Source: a virus. From it: a stretch of 20,354 nucleotides of DNA. Of this stretch, positions 7,092 to 13,781 are shown piece after piece. Every line of letters starts with the position of its first letter. Position 1 is the stretch's first letter. The notes under the pieces were generated by a model that saw only the letters and a program-made list of their open reading frames with translations, did no database searches and had not been told where the DNA came from. The translations under genes and the position numbers were made by a program. The stretch covers positions 1-20,354 of IMG/VR virus record IMGVR_UViG_3300025009_000408; one strand, given 5' to 3'.

Positions 7092-8198
7092 CTATGCGAC
7101 TCCAATCATGGCGCCTTGGTACTTGCGTCGAAGCATCGGCAGGATTTGCTTGATTTGAGACTCGTATTGCTTAATTCTGGCGCTAAATCCCGAGTTCTCG
7201 GGGCTAGAAGTCGTCCCGATGGACTGCGACACGCCGTTAAACGAAATGCTCTTGTTTGCGATACCGGCGCCCGCGATTAGGTCGCCTGCGATGTTCAGCA
7301 GGTAGCGCGAGGCATACATGCCCATCAAACCTAGAACGTCGCGCGGGCAGTCAATCACGGACGGGTCAACGCTTGCGCCGCTGAACGTGACGTTTCCGGT
7401 AACTCCGGAGAACTCAACCCGCAGGATATTTGACCATTCATTGTCGGTCGTGACGGTCGTTTGGCCCGCGGGGATTACGATAGTCTCGGGAAGGTTCGCC
7501 GCGACCTTTGCGCCCCGCTTAACGCCGTCCAAAGGCTTGCCATCGACCTTGCGGAAACCCTTGACGGTGAAAGTCTTGTCTGCCGCCTGCGCAGATGCTA
7601 GCGTGATGGTCAAGGCGCCATTCGGGTAGGTGTCGGCGGCGGGGGTCCAAGCGTTAGACGCGCCCGCAATCGCAACGCTGTAGGTATCCGGCGTCCCGTG
7701 GATGTTGAATCCCGCCGTATAGGAAATTGAGTACAGTCCGGGGATATTGTTGGAGTACGCCGACAGGTACGCATTCTGAAAGAACGACATAGCCTGCAAC
7801 GGGTAGCGCGCAGAAGTACCGGCAGACGGTACAATCTGAATCTGTCCGTTGATTACCTGCAAGGGCCATTCATCCGGGACTTGCAGGATAGGCGTTTGCC
7901 CAACGTAGAACTTGATATCCTGAATCGACTTTACCGGAGTCTTGCGGACCTTAAGAAACGTATTCCACCCGGCCTGCGGGTCGCTGAAATCGTGACGCTC
8001 GCCAACGATGGCAATCTCGGGAACCTGAATGTCAAGCATCGTGCCAATCCAGGCTTCTGCGTCATCCATCGCGAAAGAAACTATTTCCGAGGGGTAGTCA
8101 ATCGCTTGGTCGTCGGTTAGGTCCATCCCTGTCAGGTAGACTTTACGCAACCATTCGGGGGTCCACGGGCAACCCCGTTTAGCAGGCTGCAACCGCAA
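7092..8198 (-). CDS. Head-tail adaptor-like virion protein with an Ig-like insertion
   Basis: About 368 aa. The N-terminal part (WTPEWLRKVYLTGMDLTDD, then a SFAMDDAEAWIGTML helix) and the C-terminal helices (MGMYASRYLLNIAGDL; ARIKQYESQIKQILPMLRRKY) look like one helical adaptor fold split by an insertion. Residues about 165-280 are a beta-rich, Thr/Val/Gly-rich stretch that reads like an Ig-type domain. The start is uncertain. The given TTG (8196-8198) overlaps the previous gene by 20 nt and lacks a clear ribosome binding site; a second TTG at 8190-8192 and an ATG at residue 25 are alternatives. Translation may depend on coupling to the upstream gene. The role is inferred from fold-like pattern and gene order. 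Confidence 0.6.
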   Translation of the reverse strand: MRLQPAKRGCPWTPEWLRKVYLTGMDLTDDQAIDYPSEIVSFAMDDAEAWIGTMLDIQVPEIAIVGERHDFSDPQAGWNTFLKVRKTPVKSIQDIKFYVGQTPILQVPDEWPLQVINGQIQIVPSAGTSARYPLQAMSFFQNAYLSAYSNNIPGLYSISYTAGFNIHGTPDTYSVAIAGASNAWTPAADTYPNGALTITLASAQAADKTFTVKGFRKVDGKPLDGVKRGAKVAANLPETIVIPAGQTTVTTDNEWSNILRVEFSGVTGNVTFSGASVDPSVIDCPRDVLGLMGMYASRYLLNIAGDLIAGAGIANKSISFNGVSQSIGTTSSPENSGFSARIKQYESQIKQILPMLRRKYQGAMIGVA

Positions 8199-8658
8199 GA
8201 GTCACGGGGGTACCAACGCCAGCGCCGGAAACGACTTGAACGAACGAATCGCGGAATCCCACGGGAACCTGAACCTCTACGTCCGTCGCGTTATTAGCGA
8301 AAGAAATAGACTTGACGCGGACCCAAAGCGGGGTAGCCGGGTCGCTTCCAGGCTTGCTAATCTCGCTGCGCACCCATACGTCAATGACACAAGCGGCGGT
8401 AATCGTCGCGGGCCAAATGGCGATGTGAGACACCGACGCGCTATTCGTCGGGGAGCCTAGAATCACTCGCGCGGCGGCGGGTTCGGTGGTATTCGGCACG
8501 GGGTCATTAGCCGTCAGCGGACCAATCGTACAGCCGTGGGGGTAGTGGACGGGTAGCGCGACCGAAACATGAGCAATCGCCAGCGCGCGGTCAAAGTACG
8601 CCTGCGCCGAATGCTGCATCGTGAAATAGAGGCGAACGGCACGATTGAGAATGTTCAT
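8179..8658 (-). CDS. Small beta-rich virion protein, unknown
   Basis: A 159-aa product beginning MNILNRAVRLYFTMQHSAQAY. Its ATG abuts the TAG of the previous gene. After a short N-terminal helix with two aromatics, the remainder is beta-rich, with Ala/Val/Thr/Pro (ALPVHYPHGCTIGPLT; VIDVWVRSEISK; LWVRVKSISF; VPVGFRDSFVQVVS). I do not recognise a family. Its place between the capsid protein and connector genes suggests a head decoration, minor head or connector component. There are no membrane or catalytic features. Confidence 0.7.
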   Translation of the reverse strand: MNILNRAVRLYFTMQHSAQAYFDRALAIAHVSVALPVHYPHGCTIGPLTANDPVPNTTEPAAARVILGSPTNSASVSHIAIWPATITAACVIDVWVRSEISKPGSDPATPLWVRVKSISFANNATDVEVQVPVGFRDSFVQVVSGAGVGTPVTLAVAAC

Positions 8659-8979
8659 CTATCGCCCCTTCTTCTTGTTGTAGGGTCGTTTGGTTACGGC
8701 AACCGGAGGGGTAAGCGTAGCCGCCTTGATGGGTTCGGGGGCATCCTCTTGCTCGGGCTCCGGTTCCGCCACGGGCTCCGAATCCTCGGTAGCCTCGGGA
8801 GCGGGGGCAGGCTCCACAACCGCAACCGACTCAGGAACAAACGTATACCCCGGCACCCGTAGCAAATGCTCTAGTTCCTCGTCCGATAGGTCAAGGACGT
8901 AGCCATCCGAATCAACCCAACACTGATGCGCCAAAACCATCAGCGGCTTGTCCCTGTGTCGTGCGCTCAAAACGGGCAT
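8659..8979 (-). CDS. Small acidic Pro/Glu-rich protein after the capsid gene, unknown
   Basis: A 106-aa product beginning MPVLSARHRDKPLMVLAH, with GGGAGG 5 nt before the ATG. Residues 1-50 look folded (QCWVDSDGYVLDLSDEELEHLL...PGYTFVP). Residues 51-90 are a low-complexity Pro/Glu/Ala linker, and the end is basic (KRPYNKKKGR). This gives a small domain, an acidic linker and a basic tail. It lies between the capsid gene, with its downstream inverted repeat, and connector genes. A head-associated role is possible, but no family is recognised. Confidence 0.7.
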   Translation of the reverse strand: MPVLSARHRDKPLMVLAHQCWVDSDGYVLDLSDEELEHLLRVPGYTFVPESVAVVEPAPAPEATEDSEPVAEPEPEQEDAPEPIKAATLTPPVAVTKRPYNKKKGR

Positions 8980-8996
8980 TAGAGCCTCCCGAATGC

Positions 8997-9036
8997 GGCG
9001 CCCCGGTCAAACCCTCGCGAGTCCGACCGGGGCGCC
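8997..9036 (-). terminator. Strong hairpin immediately after the major capsid gene
   Basis: The minus strand has GGCGCCCCGGTC (9036-9025) and its exact complement GACCGGGGCGCC (9008-8997), a 12-bp perfect stem with a 16-nt loop that itself contains the palindrome CTCGCGAG. It begins about 10 nt after the capsid stop. No T tract follows, so it is more likely a partial terminator, RNA processing site or 3' mRNA stabiliser than a simple intrinsic terminator. Such an element would let the capsid message exceed that of the downstream genes. Confidence 0.65.
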
Positions 9037-9046
9037 AGAATCAGCA

Positions 9047-10468
9047 CTAGGCCGCGTAAGAACGGCAGTTCTTGAACCGGACCACGCAGCGCGGCTTGGT
9101 GACGATGAAGCCACCAAACGAGCAGAACGCATAGGAATACTGCAAGGTGCCGGCGGGAATCGGCAGTTGAATGCGGCTGAAGCCCATCAACTCGCGCCAA
9201 CGCATCGTGCGCGGCGAATTCTCCAGGACATAGGTATCGGCCGTGTTCGGCAGGTCACCATTCAGGTCCACGATAACGGTATTCGCCAACGAATCACCGC
9301 TATAGGTCTGCTTCTTCGCGGTGATAAAGTACATGTCCGCACTGTCCTTCTCGGACCGGTACAGAGCATAGAACTTGGTATCCGCGGAACTCGGCGCGGC
9401 AATCGTAATCGTGACCTTGTCCCCAGCGGCGACAGTAACAGCCGAGGAAGCCACGAACGACGCGCACCCCTTGCCAACCGCGGCGACGGCATACTTGTAA
9501 TCGCCCGCGTCGGCAGCGGTGAACAGGGAGGTTAGGCCGCCGGCACCAGCCGCAACGAACGTGGCGGACGGGGTAGCCGGGGGATTCTTGCCCACGGCGG
9601 TTGTGGAAATCAACTTCTTCCGCTCGGGAGCCAGGAAGATACTGCCCTCGATAGCCAACTTGCCGACATTGGTAGTCAGCACGTTCGACACGCCGGAAGT
9701 AGCGTCATAGCCGTCGCCAACGGACTGGCCGACATTCAGCGAACGCCGAATCGAGTCGCCAATCTGGATACCGAGGCGATTCTGACCGCTGAACGAAGTC
9801 CAAATCTGATTCGGGCGGCCGAAACTGGTCCCCTCGCGCATCTTGACGGCTTCCTGCGCAATCTGCTCAGGAGTCACGTCCAGACCGCGACGGTCGATAA
9901 CCGTGCCAGCGTCGGCAGCGGCGCGCTTCAGTCCGTTGATGCAGTCGGCATCAATCGAGTCGTCGCCATCGAATAGCGCCATTTCGATCAGGGTCAGCAT
10001 GTGTAGGGTCGCATCCTCAGTGACCTTCGCCACGGCATCCGGCGACGGCCCCAGGACGGGCAGGTTGCTCATACTGATGTTCACGTTGCGGAACTGGCTC
10101 AGGAACTTGCACTTCTCATACAGGCGTTCAATCTCGCTGTCGGCCTCGCCACCCAGAACGCCGTCCGCATTCCAGAACGACAGCGGGCCACGCGGACCAA
10201 CGCTATTCTGACGGCTGTATTCAAACACGGGATTCGTAACCTTCTGGTCGGGCTTGTAAATGCTCTTCCAGAACTTCACGTCCTCAGCCATCTCGGTCTG
10301 CATGATTAGGTCGGGGCTGATATCCTGCCGTAGCAGGGCGCCGCCCGTCCCGGCGTTCGTCAGATTCGGGACCGTATAGCCCGACTCTAGCGCCTTCTTC
10401 ATCTCGTCCAGCGCGGCGATGTCATTCGCGCCGCCAAAACCAGTGAACATCGGAAGATTAGTATCCAT
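9047..10468 (-). CDS. Major capsid protein (HK97 fold) with an FN3/Ig-like insertion
   Basis: A 473-aa product. AAAGGAGG lies 5-6 nt before the ATG, among the best ribosome binding sites in the window, as expected for the most abundant protein. The N-terminal arm (1-60) is followed by a segment rich in Pro/Gly/Arg (NSVGPRGPLSFWNADG) and helices (TLHMLTLIEMALFDGDD), in keeping with HK97-type capsid proteins. Residues about 297-402 form a separate beta-rich domain: AGDYKYAVAAVGKG, VTVAAGDKVTITIA, TKFYALYRSEKDS, VIVDLNGD. That pattern is typical of fibronectin/Ig-like insertions in some phage capsid proteins. The capsid sequence resumes at ENSPRTMRWRELMGFSRIQL and ends in a strand. It directly follows the protease/scaffold gene. 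A hairpin lies just after its stop. Confidence 0.85.
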   Translation of the reverse strand: MDTNLPMFTGFGGANDIAALDEMKKALESGYTVPNLTNAGTGGALLRQDISPDLIMQTEMAEDVKFWKSIYKPDQKVTNPVFEYSRQNSVGPRGPLSFWNADGVLGGEADSEIERLYEKCKFLSQFRNVNISMSNLPVLGPSPDAVAKVTEDATLHMLTLIEMALFDGDDSIDADCINGLKRAAADAGTVIDRRGLDVTPEQIAQEAVKMREGTSFGRPNQIWTSFSGQNRLGIQIGDSIRRSLNVGQSVGDGYDATSGVSNVLTTNVGKLAIEGSIFLAPERKKLISTTAVGKNPPATPSATFVAAGAGGLTSLFTAADAGDYKYAVAAVGKGCASFVASSAVTVAAGDKVTITIAAPSSADTKFYALYRSEKDSADMYFITAKKQTYSGDSLANTVIVDLNGDLPNTADTYVLENSPRTMRWRELMGFSRIQLPIPAGTLQYSYAFCSFGGFIVTKPRCVVRFKNCRSYAA

Positions 10469-10500
10469 GGGAACCTCCTTTATACCGCTTGGCAGCGCGC

Positions 10501-11178
10501 CTAGCGGAGAACCTCATCTAGTTCGGCCTTCGTCACAGGCTTACGGCCGGGAATATGCGCAACGCCATGGAACGCCTTGATGCGCTCCACCTTGCCCATG
10601 TCGCCCTTATCCTTGGCCACCTTGAGGGACTTCATGCACTCGTCATGCACAGTCGCTAGCGGAACGATATCGCCCATTTCGCGCGGCGCATCGGTGCGCT
10701 CGATAACGTCGCCGGTAGCGGCAACGCCCTTCGGCATGGCGGGAATCTTGAGCGCCTTGACCATTTCCGCATACTGCGTTTCCTGCACAGTCGCCTGGGC
10801 AGTCTGCGCGGCGCGTAGGTCCGTCAATTCCTTGTGCAGCGCCTTGCTGAATTCGCCAAGCGCGACAACGGCGTCAGACTGCGACAAAAGCGACTTAGAC
10901 ATTTCACCAAGCGCCTCGGTCGCCTTCTCGATGGCAAGCAGCGTATTCGCGGGGGCATCGGCCGCCACCAGTTCAACGGCGCCGCCTTCGCGGATATGCT
11001 CAGACACGGCACCGAGGGACTTAATCATCTGGTCGGCGCGAGTCAGCGACTTTTCCATGTCGTCCCGCTCGTCGTCCTCATTCCTCTCCCCATCGGTGGG
11101 GTCGTAGCCGAGCGCCTTGGCGACTTCCGCCGCCTTGTCGTCGTCTAGCGCGGCAAGGAAATCCTTTGCCTTCTTCAT
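10501..11178 (-). CDS. Nested scaffold protein from an internal start in the protease gene
   Basis: The ATG at 11176-11178 (residue 220 of the protease ORF) is preceded by AGGAG at an 8-nt spacing (AACAGGAGCAAAAAG before ATG), clearly better than chance. It would give a 225-aa product MKKAKDFLAALDDDKAAEVA..., helical and charged, lacking the protease domain and sharing its stop. The arrangement matches the known lambda C/Nu3 style, in which a scaffold is produced from within the protease gene. It is inferred; expression of the short form cannot be seen from sequence. Confidence 0.6.
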   Translation of the reverse strand: MKKAKDFLAALDDDKAAEVAKALGYDPTDGERNEDDERDDMEKSLTRADQMIKSLGAVSEHIREGGAVELVAADAPANTLLAIEKATEALGEMSKSLLSQSDAVVALGEFSKALHKELTDLRAAQTAQATVQETQYAEMVKALKIPAMPKGVAATGDVIERTDAPREMGDIVPLATVHDECMKSLKVAKDKGDMGKVERIKAFHGVAHIPGRKPVTKAELDEVLR

Positions 11179-11835
11179 CTTTTTGCTCCTGTTGGTACTC
11201 CCTTGGATATCCCGCCGGAGCAACGGCGCCCCGGTGTCATTGCCCGTGGTGCCGGGCAGGATTCCCTCTGCGGATAGGCTCTTGGTCGCGTCAGACAAGC
11301 TCTTAGAGAATGCCTGTAGCAGCGTGTCGGTATTAACGGGCTGGCGAGTAATGGCGACAGAGCGAACGATGCCCTTCGCGATAATCTCCTTGTTCGGACC
11401 CGTGCGCAGTTCAATGGGACCGCGAACCGATAGCCCGATGCCGTCAGGGTCGCCAGCCTTCTGCATCGCATTGAGCAAGTCTTGAATAGGCTTGGTCTTG
11501 TCGGTGTCGTAGATATACCCCTTGACATACGCGCCGACCTTATCAGCAGACACGTTAGCCGTGGGGAACACGTCGCGAATGCGGACCTTTGGCCTAACCG
11601 CAGTCGGTCGCCCTAGTCCGCCTTCGACGGTAGAATCGTGGTCGTCGTCAAACCAACCATGCTTCTCGAAATAGGACCAGTCCAGACCGTCTAGGTTCAT
11701 TACGTCGCCCTGCAAATCCTTGCTAGGCGTGGTCGCGATACCGTGGATAAAGAACTTCCCATCCTTGGCAGGTTCGGCGCCCGCCTTGGACATAACCATC
11801 GGCAGGAAGATATTGAAGTTGCCCAAATCGGCCAT
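10501..11835 (-). CDS. Prohead protease with C-terminal scaffold region (XkdF-like)
   Basis: A 444-aa product with GGAGG 8 nt before the ATG. The N-terminal 170 residues read as a caudoviral prohead serine protease: FFIHGIATTPSKDLQGDVM (28-46), His66 in WFDDDHDSTVE, the beta segment VGAYVKGYIYDTDK (100-113), and Ser136 in DGIGLSVRGPIE, followed by VRSVAITRQPVN. His66 and Ser136 are the likely catalytic pair. From about residue 176 on the protein is charged, helical and low in aromatics, as scaffold or delta regions are, with six KSL tripeptides. An in-frame start with a strong ribosome binding site at residue 220 would make the scaffold part separately. The enzyme would act inside the prohead, removing scaffold and trimming capsid proteins before packaging. 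A 165-nt leader precedes it. Confidence 0.85.
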   Translation of the reverse strand: MADLGNFNIFLPMVMSKAGAEPAKDGKFFIHGIATTPSKDLQGDVMNLDGLDWSYFEKHGWFDDDHDSTVEGGLGRPTAVRPKVRIRDVFPTANVSADKVGAYVKGYIYDTDKTKPIQDLLNAMQKAGDPDGIGLSVRGPIELRTGPNKEIIAKGIVRSVAITRQPVNTDTLLQAFSKSLSDATKSLSAEGILPGTTGNDTGAPLLRRDIQGSTNRSKKMKKAKDFLAALDDDKAAEVAKALGYDPTDGERNEDDERDDMEKSLTRADQMIKSLGAVSEHIREGGAVELVAADAPANTLLAIEKATEALGEMSKSLLSQSDAVVALGEFSKALHKELTDLRAAQTAQATVQETQYAEMVKALKIPAMPKGVAATGDVIERTDAPREMGDIVPLATVHDECMKSLKVAKDKGDMGKVERIKAFHGVAHIPGRKPVTKAELDEVLR

Positions 11836-11850
11836 CGCGTTAACCTCCGC

Positions 11851-11947
11851 AAACCCGATATGGGTCGCAGCGTCAAGGCGAGAATGAGGGACTATTTAGG
11901 TGCTATCAAGGCTTTCTATGCTGGTAGAATTCGGGATATGCGGGTTT
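11851..11947 (-). promoter_or_regulatory. Inverted repeat in the protease leader, overlapping the approach to the ribosome binding site
   Basis: In the 165-nt leader (11836-12000) the minus strand has AAACCCGcATAT (11947-11936) and ATATCGGGTTT (11861-11851). The arms pair over 11 bp with one bulged C and a loop of 74 nt. The stem can extend with CCGC (upstream) and GCGG, the latter touching the GGAGG that serves the protease ATG. If formed, it would reduce access to that ribosome binding site. No good promoter is visible in the leader. Confidence 0.4.
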
Positions 11948-12000
11948 CAGTCTGCGGTCAGGTTTCGCCGGACGGTGAAAATATACCGTGCAGTAGAAGT

Positions 12001-12213
12001 CTACTTGGGGGTAGGGGTGGGGTCGTTGCAGTCAACCTGCAATTCCCCAGACCATCGGCAATCAACGCGAGTCCCGGATACCACGCATTGAATCCTGGAA
12101 GTATCAGGGGTAATTGGGCGAACCTTATTGGTGTCAATCAGGAAGTAGACAAGGCTACCCATAAGAACCACGGCGAATAACCAGTAAAGCCACCACGATT
12201 CGCGCTCATCCAC
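12001..12213 (-). CDS. Small single-pass membrane protein, unknown
   Basis: A 70-aa product from GTG (12211-12213), with GGGAGG 6 nt upstream. Residues about 7-26 (WWLYWLFAVVLMGSLVYFLI) form one clear transmembrane helix after an acidic N-terminus. The remaining 44 residues are polar with three cysteines (IQCVVSGTRVDCRWSG...VDC) and a Pro/Thr-rich end. If the N-terminus is inside, the cysteines would be in an oxidising compartment and could form disulfides. It is the last gene of the cargo run, just before the capsid module. It could be a lysis, superinfection-exclusion or unrelated moron protein, and nothing in the sequence decides between these. Confidence 0.75.
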   Translation of the reverse strand: MDERESWWLYWLFAVVLMGSLVYFLIDTNKVRPITPDTSRIQCVVSGTRVDCRWSGELQVDCNDPTPTPK

Positions 12214-12219
12214 ACGGCA

Positions 12220-12236
12220 CCTCCCATCAAACCCTT
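12220..12236 (-). repeat. 17-nt translation-initiation cassette, copy 1 (before the membrane protein gene)
   Basis: The minus-strand 17-mer AAGGGTTTGATGGGAGG is found here and at 13144-13160. In both places it sits at the end of one gene and carries the GGGAGG that serves the next (GTG) start. Confidence 0.85.
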
Positions 12237-13139
12237 CTAGCAGCGCCCGAAGTGCCTGCCGCTGAGTTGGTTAAGTTCCTCGGGGGTTGGCTTTCTAACC
12301 GTGGGGCTGTGTTGACTAATGACTCTGGGTTCGGGCGGCGCCTCAAACCGCACAACATTACTGTTGCCCGCCCAATCCGCGGTCAAACGCCCGTCAGGCT
12401 GAAAGGCCAGTTCATAGATATCCGTCACTACTTCGCTGGGCTCAATCACACTGTAGCGCCATGAAACACGCATCCCCCTCATCAATCGAACCTTAGACCG
12501 ACACACGGGACATTCGCCGCACTGAATGACTTTGTTGGGGATGCTTGCTTCAACCGGGATGTCGGTAAGGTCGCCATGCTCCTTGCGGAAACATACAGCG
12601 TTCGCGCCGACACACTTGGCAAACTCGATGTACGCCTGTACAAAGTAAAGGTCGTTAAAGTCCGAAGGAATAACGCAGTTAAGGGTTACGTCTACCCCGC
12701 GCTGATTAGCCCTCGCGCAAATATCGGATAGGGTGCTGGCATCAGGAATAGACAGCACACCAAAGCGCGCGCGGTTGTTGGCGTCAATCCAATGGTGACG
12801 AGAAAGGTTTAGATGGTTAATGTGTTGAAACATCCAGTCTTGAACGTCGAAGCCGTTGGACGACAATACCACCTTCGGGAAGCGCGCTGCAACGAGAGGT
12901 AGAATATCCGCCAGATACGGACTAGCGGTCGGCTCGCCTCCGGTGATACTGCATTGCTGAAACGTCCTGGGGAGCCATTGGAGCGCCTGGGAAAGAACCG
13001 CTAGATACTGAGCCTTAGTCAATTCCGAATCGGACTCACGCCAGAAACAAAATTGGCACTTCGCGTTACATGGTCCGGGGACAACGATACTAAAATTCGG
13101 GTCCGTGTTCGCTAGTTTCAACACGCTTTCAAACGCCAC
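12237..13139 (-). CDS. Radical SAM enzyme, unknown substrate
   Basis: A 300-aa product if started at GTG 13137-13139, chosen because GGGAGG lies 4 nt upstream; the frame opens 15 nt earlier at a TTG-ATG that would overlap the ribosome binding site. It has the radical SAM cluster motif CNAKCQFC (Cys24, Cys28, Cys31) followed by FW, and the SAM-contact motif ITGGEPT (65-71). A SSNG strand (93-96) and LNLSRHHWIDANNRARF follow in order, as in SPASM/MoaA-type TIM barrels. A second cysteine set, CGECPVC (207-213), could bind an auxiliary FeS cluster or zinc. The chemistry is 5'-deoxyadenosyl radical formation; the substrate cannot be told from sequence. It lies in the cargo run with RtcB and SLOG genes. 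Its GC looks somewhat lower than the capsid genes on a few lines counted by hand, hinting at separate acquisition. Confidence 0.85.
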   Translation of the reverse strand: MAFESVLKLANTDPNFSIVVPGPCNAKCQFCFWRESDSELTKAQYLAVLSQALQWLPRTFQQCSITGGEPTASPYLADILPLVAARFPKVVLSSNGFDVQDWMFQHINHLNLSRHHWIDANNRARFGVLSIPDASTLSDICARANQRGVDVTLNCVIPSDFNDLYFVQAYIEFAKCVGANAVCFRKEHGDLTDIPVEASIPNKVIQCGECPVCRSKVRLMRGMRVSWRYSVIEPSEVVTDIYELAFQPDGRLTADWAGNSNVVRFEAPPEPRVISQHSPTVRKPTPEELNQLSGRHFGRC

Positions 13140-13143
13140 AATT

Positions 13144-13160
13144 CCTCCCATCAAACCCTT
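13144..13160 (-). repeat. 17-nt translation-initiation cassette, copy 2 (before the radical SAM gene)
   Basis: Exact second copy of the 17-mer found at 12220-12236. Here it contains the TGA stop of the 75-aa gene and the GGGAGG used for the radical SAM GTG start. Confidence 0.85.
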
Positions 13161-13378
13161 TTGAGATTGCCCGCGGGCACGTTCACCTTGCGAGCGTCAC
13201 CCGAGAGAATCACTAGATGATTCAGTTTCCCAGGTCCGTAAGGCTCCCGAGAAACTATGCCTACCCTGTTGTGATACGGGAACATTAGGCGCCCCACCTC
13301 AGTGTCACCATCCTTGTAACGGAGCCTCACGACGGCGCCATGGGGATGGATTGGAGGACCGGATTTGGATTTTGCCAC
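13151..13378 (-). CDS. Small basic beta-rich protein, unknown
   Basis: A 75-aa product from GTG (13376-13378), 7 nt after the stop of the DUF2493 gene. A weak GTGGGA lies about 10 nt upstream. After a basic N-terminus (AKSKSGPPIHPHG) it shows alternating strands AVVRLRYKDGD, VGRLMFPYHNRVGIVS and LVILSGDARKVNV, compatible with a small SH3-like barrel. The family is not recognised. It is placed between the SLOG and radical SAM genes in the same run and overlaps the start region of the latter. Confidence 0.65.
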   Translation of the reverse strand: MAKSKSGPPIHPHGAVVRLRYKDGDTEVGRLMFPYHNRVGIVSREPYGPGKLNHLVILSGDARKVNVPAGNLKRV

Positions 13379-13385
13379 GGGTCAA

Positions 13386-13781
13386 TTATCCCACATTCTC
13401 GCCCTGTGCGCAAGGGGCGGGGAGATACCGCAAGCATTCCTGCACATGGACCGGCTTCCCGCGCGCCCGCATTGTGTCAATCATGTTCTTGGTTCCCCTA
13501 CTCTCGCCGTCCCAAATTGCGACTAGCGCATCGGCATCGTCGGCCATCAGCCCGTTGCGAATCGGCCCGGCGCCCTTGCCCCAACGCGACCATTCGGCAT
13601 AGTAGCGCGTGAATGGAATTCCGTTGTGACGCGCCCACGCTTCCCCCGAGCGGTCAATGCCGCGACAGCCGCCGGATAGTACCTCAGTGGCGTTCCATCC
13701 GCATTTACTCATGGCTAGTATCACAAGCCCAATTCCGTCAGGTTCGGTCACTTCGCGCGAACCGGCGATGATTACTTTCAA
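13386..13781 (-). CDS. DUF2493-type SLOG family nucleotide-binding protein
   Basis: A 131-aa product from TTG (13779-13781). This start overlaps the RtcB stop as TTGA and has GAGGAAAG just upstream. It places the family's first strand at the N-terminus (LKVIIAGSRE). Motifs in order: GSR at 7-9, SGGCRGIDRSG at 36-46, the KGAGPIRN loop at 69-76 and DALVAIWDGESRGT at 84-97, then a helix and a final strand (PVHV). This is the Rossmann-like SLOG/YspA-type fold (DUF2493), whose members are thought to bind or process nucleotides or nucleotide-derived signals. The Arg-Asn of GPIRN and the GESRGT loop are the usual ligand contacts. The coupling to RtcB suggests a shared role in RNA or nucleotide metabolism, which is inference. 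Confidence 0.85.
   Translation of the reverse strand: MKVIIAGSREVTEPDGIGLVILAMSKCGWNATEVLSGGCRGIDRSGEAWARHNGIPFTRYYAEWSRWGKGAGPIRNGLMADDADALVAIWDGESRGTKNMIDTMRARGKPVHVQECLRYLPAPCAQGENVG

Noticed and set aside
8980-9046. The capsid-gene hairpin as a classical intrinsic terminator
   Set aside because: No T run follows the 3' arm on the transcribed strand and the next gene starts within 20 nt, so simple full termination is unlikely; it is kept only as a hairpin element.
11836-12000. Sigma70 promoter in the protease leader (TTGATA or TTGACG candidates)
   Set aside because: No -10 box with acceptable match occurs at 15-19 nt from these hexamers.
12237-13139. Radical SAM gene as a viperin or QueE homologue
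   Set aside because: CX3CX2C and GGEP are shared by most radical SAM enzymes. I could not see the other signatures of either family, so only the superfamily is claimed.
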